From an uncultured Bacilli bacterium (GTDB lineage: Bacteria; Bacillota_I; Bacilli_A; ML615J-28; CAG-313), in contig CANQWZ010000007.1 of NCBI GenBank assembly GCA_947627685.1, forward strand, positions 1 to 26,596: DNA of 26,596 bases, written 5' to 3'. The position numbers were made by a program, and so were the translations under genes. This document shows, one piece after another, positions 8,809 through 15,790 of the stretch; within the stretch, counting starts at the first letter, position 1; each line of letters opens with the position of its first letter. Below the pieces are notes generated by a model that ran no database searches, was not told the origin of the DNA, and was given only the letters and a program-made list of their open reading frames with translations.

Positions 8809-9129
8809 CTATAGCTTGTTATATTTGGTACTTTTACCATAACACTTTTCAACGGGATATTTAGCCTCATTTTTAGTTAGTTTATTATTTACGATTTCAT
8901 CCATATCAAAACCATATTTATCACATAAATAACTAATGTAAATTAAGCAGTCCGCAACTTCGTCAGCTAAATCACTAGTGCTTGTTGGATCATTTTGCCA
9001 TAAGAATAGTTCTAATACTTCTGATGCTTCAATAGCTAAGCCTTTAGCTAAATTATCACCGGTATGAAACTTATCCCAGTCTCTATCTTTACTAAATTTA
9101 ATGATGCGTGCTAATGTTTCTGGTTTCAT
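8809..9129 (-). CDS. MazG-like nucleotide pyrophosphohydrolase (dCTPase/RS21-C6 type)
   Basis: A 106-aa all-alpha NTP pyrophosphohydrolase. FSKDRDWDKFHTGDNLAKGLAIEASEVLE has the characteristic N-terminal signature of the RS21-C6/dCTPase branch; metal ligands are E34 and E37 with E57xxD60 (DEVAD). Known chemistry: hydrolysing non-canonical or excess dNTPs to NMP and PPi, usually as a tetramer. The start overlaps the 3' end of the serine hydrolase gene by 32 bases; GGAGC seven bases upstream supports it, and family alignment needs that N-terminus. The role in nucleotide-pool cleaning is inferred from the family. Confidence 0.88.
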   Translation of the reverse strand: MKPETLARIIKFSKDRDWDKFHTGDNLAKGLAIEASEVLELFLWQNDPTSTSDLADEVADCLIYISYLCDKYGFDMDEIVNNKLTKNEAKYPVEKCYGKSTKYNKL

Positions 9130-10219
9130 TAATTTGCTCCTTCAAAAAGTCCTCTTGTACTTTCGCAAAGCCGTCGCGTATCATATTATATTTGGCACCA
9201 TTACATAAGAAGATATATCCATAATGATCATCAAATAACATATAACTACGAAGACCATAAGCGCATCCTGTATGACCATATAAGGTAGGTCCATAGTCAT
9301 CTAGGATTAAAAGTTGGAGACCTTTTTGTTTGTAAATACCATCTGGATGTAAAGTTTTCCAATGGATTTTTTCCATATCTTCTACGGTTTTGCTCTTTAA
9401 ATAAACCTTAGAATCGTAAGTACCTTTATTCATCAACATTTGCATAATTTTAGCTAAATCCATTGCACTAATAAATAATCCCCCCGCAGGACCTCTAAAA
9501 TTGTTACCAAGCGGATATCTTGGAAATACTACTTCTTGAAATATTTTGGCACTTCTTAAAAGTTTTAAATCATCTTCTTGATAAAGGCTAGCTACTAAAT
9601 TCATCTTTTTAATATCATCAATCCTAAAGCCGGCATCTAAATTTAAAGGTTTAAATAGACGCTCTTTAACAAAATCGGTAAAATACATACCTGATACTTT
9701 TTCAATAATACAAGCAAGTATTCCGCAGCCAAAATTAGAGTAACAAAACATAGCACCCGGATGATATGGCAAATAAGTTTTATCAGTATAGTATTCATAA
9801 GTAGGGTCAGTTAAAAGGCGCTCTAAATCAACAAAAAATCTAGGACCATTTACACCATCATAACCAACTTTTTCATCTTGACCATCATTAATGCTAGAAG
9901 TTTGAGTCATTAACATTTCGGTAGTAATTACATCATTAGGAAAATGCGGATTCCTAACCTTAAAACCTAAGTATTTACTAATGTCATCATATATATCAAG
10001 TTTACCCTCATCATATAACATTAGGGCCGCAATACTTACTATTACTTTAGAGACGGAAGCAATACGGTAAATAGTATCGGGCGTTGTTAAAGTATTATCT
10101 TCAATAGATCTTTTACCATAACAATATGTATCTATTATTTGATCTTTACTTGCAATAAGGCCTGTAATACCTACTGCACTTGTTTCTTTAGCAAATTTAT
10201 CATATATATTCTTTTTCAT
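9098..10219 (-). CDS. Beta-lactamase-like serine hydrolase (class C/PBP4* family)
   Basis: A 373-aa serine hydrolase of the beta-lactamase/DD-peptidase fold. Motif 1 SxxK is SVSK (in YRIASVSK), motif 2 YxN is YSN (MFCYSNFGCG), and motif 3 is HTG (LYGHTGCAYG). There is no signal peptide or lipobox, so it is probably cytoplasmic; such proteins are often esterases or D-aminopeptidases, and resistance function should not be assumed. The frame is open to a TTG at 10228, but SD-like AGAG sits too close to it; the ATG at 10219 is better spaced. It overlaps the VanZ gene by 20 bases and the MazG-like gene by 32 bases. Confidence 0.88.
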   Translation of the reverse strand: MKKNIYDKFAKETSAVGITGLIASKDQIIDTYCYGKRSIEDNTLTTPDTIYRIASVSKVIVSIAALMLYDEGKLDIYDDISKYLGFKVRNPHFPNDVITTEMLMTQTSSINDGQDEKVGYDGVNGPRFFVDLERLLTDPTYEYYTDKTYLPYHPGAMFCYSNFGCGILACIIEKVSGMYFTDFVKERLFKPLNLDAGFRIDDIKKMNLVASLYQEDDLKLLRSAKIFQEVVFPRYPLGNNFRGPAGGLFISAMDLAKIMQMLMNKGTYDSKVYLKSKTVEDMEKIHWKTLHPDGIYKQKGLQLLILDDYGPTLYGHTGCAYGLRSYMLFDDHYGYIFLCNGAKYNMIRDGFAKVQEDFLKEQINETRNISTHH

Positions 10220-10700
10220 ATTTTTCAACTCTTTTCTTTTTGATTGTATTTATTATTAATAATATTAAAGTTGATATCAAGATAGCTAAAAGGCATCCTG
10301 ATATATCGATTAAAACATCTTTAAAACTACCAACACGACCTTCAATAAACAGTTGTATGCCCTCAGTTAATAAAGCCATCAATAAACCATTCAATAATGT
10401 AAAACCAATTATTAATACTTTACGTTTAGTAAATAGAAAGCACGTAATAAAACCGATAAAACTAATGAACATAAAAGCCCCAAAATGGCCAAATAGTTTT
10501 CGGATAAAAGAATGTATTTTTTGATAAGAAAAGCGATGTAGCGCACTAGTATCATTACCTGGTTCTACAATTTCAATTACCACATCGGTTAGTTCTTCGC
10601 TTTTTTGTGCTGACTTATTGCCACTTAAAGTAGAGTGATATATCAAATACCCATCAAGAATAATGACCACTACCAATAAAAAATATTTTAAATGTTTCAT
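10200..10700 (-). CDS. VanZ-family membrane protein
   Basis: A 166-aa VanZ-like protein with an N-terminal membrane anchor, an extracytoplasmic loop, then three more hydrophobic segments. Diagnostic stretches are KLFGHFGAFMFISF and LLTEGIQLFIEGRVGSFKDV, the conserved E..Q...GR..D pattern of the family. VanZ of Enterococcus gives low-level teicoplanin resistance, but most VanZ-domain proteins are chromosomal envelope proteins of unknown biochemical role. SD TAGGGGTG precedes the ATG, and the gene ends with TGA inside the serine hydrolase gene. A possible promoter is at 10729-10757. Confidence 0.88.
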   Translation of the reverse strand: MKHLKYFLLVVVIILDGYLIYHSTLSGNKSAQKSEELTDVVIEIVEPGNDTSALHRFSYQKIHSFIRKLFGHFGAFMFISFIGFITCFLFTKRKVLIIGFTLLNGLLMALLTEGIQLFIEGRVGSFKDVLIDISGCLLAILISTLILLIINTIKKKRVEKYEKEYI

Positions 10701-10728
10701 AGAACACCCCTATTTTTAAGTTATTTTT

Positions 10729-10757
10729 ATTATATTTAGCAAATGCTGTTTTATGAA
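10729..10757 (-). promoter_or_regulatory. Possible internal promoter before the VanZ gene
   Basis: Minus-strand TTCATA (10752-10757), 17-bp spacer and TATAAT (10729-10734) in the 63-base gap after the HAD gene. The -35 is imperfect. It would separate VanZ-to-typA from the nuclease/HAD pair. Confidence 0.45.
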
Positions 10758-10763
10758 CTATTT

Positions 10764-11405
10764 TTAACTTACAATTTTAATTATTTCTTCAAAACTATCT
10801 ATGACATAGGTAGCTTTTAAATCTTCTAAAACTTTTCTTCCTCTAAAGCCCCAACTAGCACCAATAAAAGCAAGACCGGCATATTTTGCGGTCAAATAGT
10901 CAATTTCACTATCTCCAACATAAACTGTGCTATTAAGATCTGCACCTAGTTTTTTTATTGCATAGTTTATCATATCGCTACTTGGTTTTTTGTTTAGGCC
11001 TTTTTGTTCACCTACCATAACTTTAATATATTTTCCTAGTAATGGCATACATATATCATTAACTGCTTGTTGATATTTGTTAGAAACGATTGCCATTTTA
11101 ACATTCATTTGGCTTAAGCATTTTATGGTATCTAAAACTTTAGGATAAAGAGCTGTTTTATTCATATTATTATGACTATAATGTTCTAAAAACTTTTCAT
11201 ATACTCGATCGAAATAATCACTATTTTCTTTAAGCGCTTTTGTTATCATTACTTTAATGCCTGAGCCAACAAAATATTTAACATCATCTACTTTATATGT
11301 AGGTAGTTGATAACATTTTAAAGCATAATTTAGACTATCTGTTAGATCATCAATAGTATTTAAAAGCGTACCATCTAGATCAAATATTATTGTTTCATAA
11401 CGCAT
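10764..11405 (-). CDS. HAD-family phosphatase (phosphoglycolate phosphatase-like)
   Basis: A 213-aa HAD hydrolase, subfamily I. Motif I is FDLDGTLLNT (D9/D11), motif II is IVSNK, motif III Lys lies in GLNKKPSSDM and motif IV is YVGDSEIDYLTAKYAG. The helical cap between motifs I and II has Gph/PGP-like length. Likely substrates are small phosphoesters such as 2-phosphoglycolate or pyrophosphate; specificity cannot be read. It starts two bases after the stop of the nuclease lipoprotein gene and has only a weak SD, so translation is probably coupled. Confidence 0.9.
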   Translation of the reverse strand: MRYETIIFDLDGTLLNTIDDLTDSLNYALKCYQLPTYKVDDVKYFVGSGIKVMITKALKENSDYFDRVYEKFLEHYSHNNMNKTALYPKVLDTIKCLSQMNVKMAIVSNKYQQAVNDICMPLLGKYIKVMVGEQKGLNKKPSSDMINYAIKKLGADLNSTVYVGDSEIDYLTAKYAGLAFIGASWGFRGRKVLEDLKATYVIDSFEEIIKIVS

Positions 11406-11407
11406 AT

Positions 11408-12187
11408 TTATTTGAACTTCTTAGTCTCATAATCGTAATTAGGATCAATTTCACCATGACAGCCTCTACCTGTCTTTAACGCCTCAATTGATGCTTCTAA
11501 AAAGATTTCTTCATATTTAGAATTTGACAAGTTAACTTCCGCATATGCAAGTTCAATTAATTCTAAATTTAATAGTTCACCATCAACCCAAACAAAACCA
11601 AGATATCTATCATATGTATCTTTAATAGAACCTTCTGATTCTAAAACGATTGATTTAGCATTATTTAAACGCATAGCTGTATATGCGGCAGCAACCTCTC
11701 CCCATGGATCTTCGCCCGCATGAGTTTCTGGAGTGTTAATACCTAAAAAACGTAATTTAAATCTTTCATTAGTAACTTTATCAATAAACCATGCAGTATC
11801 ACCATCAACATTACTTGATAAGGTTACCTCACCATAGCCATCTTTTAAAAAGCTTTTACCTGCCCAATCAAAATTCATTGTTAACTCTTTATAACGATGA
11901 GGATTTACTGGTAAAACAGTGGTATAGATAGTTAAAAATTTAGAACGCGGAAATAAAGAACCACTCTCATAACCATTAGTATAAGCAACAAATTTATCAA
12001 GCATATCATTACTAGTAATTATTTTAGGAGCAAAACTAAAACCATAATCAATATCATATTTTTTCATGATTTTAGTAATTTCAGCACGCGATTTACCTTC
12101 TAGTGATGGTAATTTAATATTTTCACTATCACAACTACAAATAAATAAAAATAAAAAAGAAAGTATTAATAATAAAAATTTTTTCAT
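11408..12187 (-). CDS. Thermonuclease-like (SNase) surface lipoprotein
   Basis: A 259-aa lipoprotein with signal peptide and lipobox-like FICSC. Residues 27-55 (LPSLEGKSRAEITKIMKKY...) resemble a PASTA-type unit, followed by a linker and the staphylococcal nuclease OB-fold: VDGDTAWF, RFLGINTPET and DTYDRYLGFVWVDG. The residues matching Staphylococcus SNase R35, D40, E43 and R87 are all present, so it should be an active Ca-dependent nuclease. A surface-tethered nuclease suggests degradation of extracellular DNA for nucleotides or defence; this is inference. SD is GGTGGTGA. It is divergent from the CHAP lipoprotein gene and first in the dense minus-strand run. Confidence 0.9.
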   Translation of the reverse strand: MKKFLLLILSFLFLFICSCDSENIKLPSLEGKSRAEITKIMKKYDIDYGFSFAPKIITSNDMLDKFVAYTNGYESGSLFPRSKFLTIYTTVLPVNPHRYKELTMNFDWAGKSFLKDGYGEVTLSSNVDGDTAWFIDKVTNERFKLRFLGINTPETHAGEDPWGEVAAAYTAMRLNNAKSIVLESEGSIKDTYDRYLGFVWVDGELLNLELIELAYAEVNLSNSKYEEIFLEASIEALKTGRGCHGEIDPNYDYETKKFK

Positions 12188-12209
12188 ATCTTCACCACCT
12201 AATGATATG

Positions 12210-12218
12210 ATTATATCA
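12210..12218 (-). promoter_or_regulatory. Extended -10 of the nuclease-lipoprotein operon
   Basis: Minus-strand TGATATAAT, a perfect TGn-extended -10, 22 bases before the start codon and embedded in a near-palindrome. No good -35 is visible at 16-18 bp spacing. Confidence 0.55.
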
Positions 12219-12273
12219 TATTTTTGTTTTTTTATAAATATTTATACTTTATAGTTTTACTCTTCTACAACAT

Positions 12274-12302
12274 TTGCTTTTTTATCTTTTTTTTGTTATA
12301 AT
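12274..12302 (+). promoter_or_regulatory. Promoter of the CHAP lipoprotein gene
   Basis: TTGCTT (12274-12279), 17-bp T-rich spacer and consensus TATAAT (12297-12302), 29 bases before the ATG. Confidence 0.8.
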
Positions 12303-12331
12303 AAATTGTCGAAAAAGCAAGGAGAAAAAAG

Positions 12332-13828
12332 ATGAAAAAATTTAAATTTATTTTTATATTTATAATTATGTTTTTACTAGTTTTTACTTTTAGCTGTAAG
12401 AAAAAAACACATACTCACGATTACTTTAGTGAAGCATCATATTTTACACCTCCTGTTTGCAAAACATGTGGAGAGATGATTGGTACAGTTTTACAACCTA
12501 CTACCTTACTTAGCGCTCATTTAGATCGTGATTATATATCAGTTGATGCAACTTGTCGTATTAATATTGATGATGTATACGATTTTTCTAACTATGAAGT
12601 TGTTATTGAAAAAGATGATATTATTACTTGTAATGAATTTGGTGTAATCACCGCTTTAAGTGTTGGTAAAAGCAAACTTGCGGTAGTGAACAAAACCGAT
12701 AAACTTAATTTTATTGTCTTAGAAATTGAGGTAATTACTAAACAACCTATTGCTTATTGTCCATATGCTAGAATGGATAAGGGTTATGTTGCTCCTATTT
12801 ATATTGAAAACTTTGATGATTTAAAAGAGTCATCTTTAAATGATTTTAATATTAGTTTTACTAAAGGCAATATTGTTGAAGTTAACGCTAACAACGAGCT
12901 TGTTGCAACTGGTTATGGTCTTGAAACAGTTGTTCTTACTTCAAAATTAGATAATCGTATTACATCAAAATTCCAAATTGAAGTAAGTGATGCTAGTACA
13001 AGTCTTGTTATTCGTGGCAAAGATAATACCGGACTTGCTAAAGTTGGTGAACAATTTCAAATGATTGTTGCTAATGATCTTTACAAAACTAGTAGTCTTA
13101 GTTGGTCATCTTCTAATAATAATATCGCTGTCGTAAATACCGAAGGTTTTGTTACTATTAAACAAGAAGGTGATGTAACTATTATTGCTAAAGATGAAAA
13201 TGCTATTGGTGATACTACTAAAATTGTTACTTATACTATTACTATTAAAGATAAAATTGAAGTTGATTATATTGCAAGGTTAATTCATACTGCTTTAGCT
13301 GAAAACGGCACTCATGAAGAAGGCAATAATCGTACTAAATATGGTGAATGGTATCCTAATAATGGTAATGCATGGTGTGCTATGTTTGTGTCTTGGTGTT
13401 GGTATTTTTCAGGTTTAAGCAATGATATTCTTGTTAAATATCAAGGTTGTTCAGCAGGCTTGCAGTGGTGTGCTGAAAATGGTATTGCTAATTTCGTTCA
13501 AGATTTTACCATTAATGATGTTTTATATCATAAGACAACTTATAAACCTGTATCAGGTGATATTGTTTTCTTCTTAAGTAATAACGCATCACACACTGGT
13601 ATTGTTATATATTCAGATGATACATATCTTTATACTATTGAAGGTAACACTAGTGATCAAGTAGCTATTAAACGTTGGCTTTTAAGTGATAGTAAAATAA
13701 CTGCCTATGCTCATCCTAAATATCCTGACTACAGTGGCACTCGTGAAGACTTTAGTTGGATTGCACAGCCAAAAGGAAATGGAGAATATTGGTGGAGCAA
13801 TTCTGGTGAAAAACCAAAATTAGATTAA
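12332..13828 (+). CDS. CHAP-domain surface lipoprotein with Big_2 domain(s)
   Basis: A 498-aa lipoprotein: signal peptide and a Cys around residue 22 (FTFSC). HTHDYFSEASYF...CKTCGEM is a small Zn-ribbon-like wall module. Ig-like stretches follow, at least one a clear Big_2 (SLSWSSSNNNIAVVNTEGFV). The C-terminal CHAP papain-like domain has its catalytic residues in place: C349 in AWCAMFVSWC, H421 in SHTGIVI and N439 in EGNTS. The family cleaves peptidoglycan as an amidase or endopeptidase. With the Big_2/Amidase_2 protein at 3030-5870 it forms a second surface-anchored wall hydrolase of similar design but different catalytic fold. SD AAGGAG is very strong. It has its own promoter and a terminator shared with the convergent NUDIX gene. 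Confidence 0.9.
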   Translation: MKKFKFIFIFIIMFLLVFTFSCKKKTHTHDYFSEASYFTPPVCKTCGEMIGTVLQPTTLLSAHLDRDYISVDATCRINIDDVYDFSNYEVVIEKDDIITCNEFGVITALSVGKSKLAVVNKTDKLNFIVLEIEVITKQPIAYCPYARMDKGYVAPIYIENFDDLKESSLNDFNISFTKGNIVEVNANNELVATGYGLETVVLTSKLDNRITSKFQIEVSDASTSLVIRGKDNTGLAKVGEQFQMIVANDLYKTSSLSWSSSNNNIAVVNTEGFVTIKQEGDVTIIAKDENAIGDTTKIVTYTITIKDKIEVDYIARLIHTALAENGTHEEGNNRTKYGEWYPNNGNAWCAMFVSWCWYFSGLSNDILVKYQGCSAGLQWCAENGIANFVQDFTINDVLYHKTTYKPVSGDIVFFLSNNASHTGIVIYSDDTYLYTIEGNTSDQVAIKRWLLSDSKITAYAHPKYPDYSGTREDFSWIAQPKGNGEYWWSNSGEKPKLD

Positions 13829-13860
13829 AAAATGTAGAGAATTTTTCTCTACATTTTTTT
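13829..13860. terminator. Bidirectional terminator between CHAP and NUDIX genes
   Basis: AAAAAATGTAGAGA pairs with TCTCTACATTTTTT around a 5-base loop, with runs on both sides. The TAG stop of the minus-strand NUDIX gene (13849-13851) lies inside the stem. Confidence 0.9.
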
Positions 13861-14433
13861 ACTACTAATATTAAGCCTTTTTAAAATTTTATTATATATA
13901 GGTATCATCTTTTTTTCACTCACAAAATCATCTAATTGATCAAGCGGTATCCATTTTATACTACTATTTTCATCAGGCTTTACTTTAACTGAAGCTTTTT
14001 CATCAGCTAAAAAAGCATATGTAAAATTAAGATGAAGATGAGCTGGGACTATTTTATTATTTTTTAAATGTACATCTACATTTAAAACTTCTAATGAAAT
14101 AAAATCATCATAAAGTAACTTAAAATCATCAAGACTAGATTCTTCTTTTAATTCTTTTTTAGCAACATAGGCTAAATCATATACCCCGTCAGCGTGACCC
14201 CCTAGCCAACCATATGATTGATATATATTGTGATAGGCAAAAAGTACTTTATCATATGTATAATTTAAAACGATAGCTGAAGCACTTATATGACAAGGTA
14301 GGGTTTCTCTTTTGAAGATAGCTTTTTTAAAGGCCTTAATGGCTTGTAAAATTAAGGCTTTATCTTTTTCTTCTACTTCATTTTGTGGTTGATAATGTTT
14401 TATTTTAGATAATGTTTTTTGATATGTTTCCAT
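13849..14433 (-). CDS. NUDIX hydrolase, GGHADG subtype
   Basis: A 194-aa NUDIX protein. The box region reads GGHADGVYDLAYVAKKELKE then ESSLDD. Against GX5EX7REUXEEXGU the metal-binding REUXEE core is kept as KELKEE, while the upstream Glu position is Tyr followed by Asp and the late Gly is Ser. The GGHADG lead-in is a recognisable NUDIX subgroup of unsettled substrate. An N-terminal helical extension of about 45 residues precedes the fold. Expected chemistry is hydrolysis of a nucleoside diphosphate linked to another moiety. SD is a modest GTGAG; possible -10 TATAAT sites lie at 14458-14468. It overlaps its own terminator at the 3' end. Confidence 0.85.
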   Translation of the reverse strand: METYQKTLSKIKHYQPQNEVEEKDKALILQAIKAFKKAIFKRETLPCHISASAIVLNYTYDKVLFAYHNIYQSYGWLGGHADGVYDLAYVAKKELKEESSLDDFKLLYDDFISLEVLNVDVHLKNNKIVPAHLHLNFTYAFLADEKASVKVKPDENSSIKWIPLDQLDDFVSEKKMIPIYNKILKRLNISSKKM

Positions 14434-14502
14434 TTTTTCTCACTTTTCTTTGATAATATTATATTATAAATAACTTATTTTTTAAAACTTTAAGCAACAT
14501 TC

Positions 14503-14531
14503 TTTCTTGATTTAGCTATTTGTAGTATAAT
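14503..14531 (+). promoter_or_regulatory. Promoter of the TPP riboswitch-thiT unit
   Basis: Consensus TATAAT at 14526-14531, directly before the riboswitch. The -35 is unclear: TTTCTT (14503-14508) is correctly spaced at 17 bp but poor. Confidence 0.5.
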
Positions 14532-14534
14532 TAT

Positions 14535-14622
14535 GTCGTATCCTAATGGGGAGCATTTGCTGAGAGGTTATTTAGTTAACGACCCATAAACCTGATCTAG
14601 GTAATGCTAGCGTAGGTAAATA
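14535..14622 (+). ncRNA. TPP riboswitch aptamer (THI element)
   Basis: All conserved THI-box blocks are present in order: GGGGAGC, CTGAGAGG, CGACCC, ACCTGATCTAGGTAATGCTA and GCGTAGGTAA. P1 is formed by CCTA and TAGG at the two ends. The established ligand is thiamine pyrophosphate, which represses downstream expression. It sits 84 bases before thiT, with an intrinsic terminator between (14653-14682). In the aptamer 3' part, TGCTAG can pair with TTAGCA just before the terminator, a possible antiterminator; that last point is inference. Confidence 0.97.
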
Positions 14623-14652
14623 GGCGTGTTTGTTCACGCTTTCTTAGCAATG

Positions 14653-14682
14653 TTCTTTGGATGATGCCAAAGAATTTTTTTT
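14653..14682 (+). terminator. Riboswitch-controlled intrinsic terminator
   Basis: TTCTTTGG pairs with CCAAAGAA around a 6-base loop, followed by eight T. This is the expression platform of the TPP riboswitch: with TPP bound, transcription should stop here before thiT. Confidence 0.92.
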
Positions 14683-14706
14683 GTTATAGGAGGAAATAAA
14701 AAAACA

Positions 14707-15333
14707 ATGAAAAAAATTACTACAAAATGCTTAGCAGAAATAGCCATCATGGCTACTCTTGCCTTTGCATTAGACGCTTTACAAGGCGGTCTGTTTAGGG
14801 GTTTATTCCCAAATGGTGGCTCAATCGGCTTTGCTATGCTACCAATTCTAATAATGTGTTTTAGAAGAGGATTCTTGCCAGGACTTCTAACAGCTTTAAT
14901 ATTAAGTTTCTTACAACTTTTAGGTGGTGTTTATGTTATTTCTAATTCTTGGTATATGATAATCTTACAATTATTATTAGATTACATTGTTGCTTATCCA
15001 CTTGTTGCTGTAGCAGGCATATTTTACAAAACATTCCAAAAATCTTCTAGTACTAAACGAAAAATTAGTATTTTAATTGCTGCTACATGTATTGGTGGCT
15101 TTTTAAAATTCTTAGCTCATTATCTTGCTGGTGTTATTTTCTGGGCTGATAATTGCCCTACTGATTTCTTGGGTGGGCCTCTTGTTTATAGTCTAGTTTA
15201 TAATGGTGGATATATGTTACCAAACATCATTGTTAATGCGATTGTACTATGTATATTACTAGTAACATTGCCACAAGCCTTTATGGTAAATGTCAAAAAA
15301 GGAGAAAATGAAGATGAAAAGCAAACTAATTAA
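14707..15333 (+). CDS. thiT: Thiamine-specific ECF transporter S component ThiT
   Basis: A 208-aa, roughly six-TM thiamine-binding S component. Signatures include FPNGGSIGFAMLPI, GGFLKFLAHYLAGVIFW (H138) and YSLVYNGGYMLPN, matching the loops and helix 4-6 residues that line the thiamine pocket in ThiT structures. It needs the EcfA/A'/T module, which is not in this window. The TPP riboswitch upstream confirms the substrate. AGGAGG lies 13 bases before the ATG across a poly-A tract, longer than usual spacing, but no other start fits. No thiamine-synthesis genes are present, so the visible strategy is uptake. Its end overlaps the next gene. Confidence 0.96.
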   Translation: MKKITTKCLAEIAIMATLAFALDALQGGLFRGLFPNGGSIGFAMLPILIMCFRRGFLPGLLTALILSFLQLLGGVYVISNSWYMIILQLLLDYIVAYPLVAVAGIFYKTFQKSSSTKRKISILIAATCIGGFLKFLAHYLAGVIFWADNCPTDFLGGPLVYSLVYNGGYMLPNIIVNAIVLCILLVTLPQAFMVNVKKGENEDEKQTN

Positions 15334-15763
15334 AAATATCTTTACTATTGTTTTGAGCTCTTTATTGTTAATTTTTGGTTTAATAAAATATATTAGTAGT
15401 TATTACAGTGAAAACGATGGCTGGGGTATTGATATTTCTTTTAATAGTGATTATATTGTAGTTATATTAATTGGTTTAATAGCTTTAGTTTATGGTATTT
15501 ATCAATTAAAACAAAATCAAAAAAATGAAAATAATCCTTTAGTTAGTATATATACTGGTATTTCAATTTGTGCACTTGTTAGTTTTTATCCTTTAGGTAT
15601 TTTTTTCAAAAATCTATTTAAAGCAATTTCCAAAAATAAAGCCTTTGCATTTAATGATTATGTAGGTTATTTAATTATTGGCATTGCTGGACTGATTGCT
15701 CTTGGTTTATTTGTCGGTTTTTTGATTTACTACTTTAATAAGAAGAAGGTTAAAGCGAATTAA
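15314..15763 (+). CDS. Small four-TM membrane protein, co-transcribed with thiT
   Basis: I do not recognise this 149-aa protein. It has about four hydrophobic segments (from the start used, roughly residues 7-27, 45-63, 77-100 and 115-138) and a Lys-rich C-terminus (YYFNKKKVKAN). GGAG at 15301-15304 supports the ATG at 15314; an ATG at 15308 is too close to the SD, and the frame opens at 15290. It overlaps the thiT 3' end by 20 bases and is followed by a terminator, so it is under the same TPP control. A link to thiamine uptake is suggested by position only. Confidence 0.7.
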   Translation: MKSKLIKNIFTIVLSSLLLIFGLIKYISSYYSENDGWGIDISFNSDYIVVILIGLIALVYGIYQLKQNQKNENNPLVSIYTGISICALVSFYPLGIFFKNLFKAISKNKAFAFNDYVGYLIIGIAGLIALGLFVGFLIYYFNKKKVKAN

Positions 15764-15790
15764 AAGGTTGGGATTATCCAACCTTTTTAT
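15762..15790. terminator. Bidirectional terminator between the thiT unit and pepF
   Basis: AAAAGGTTGG pairs with CCAACCTTTT around a 6-base loop, with T-runs on both strands. It overlaps both convergent stop codons. Confidence 0.88.

Noticed and set aside
9098..10219. Antibiotic-resistance locus (VanZ plus beta-lactamase)
   Set aside because: The serine hydrolase has no export signal and VanZ-domain proteins are usually chromosomal; there are no vanHAX or regulator genes.
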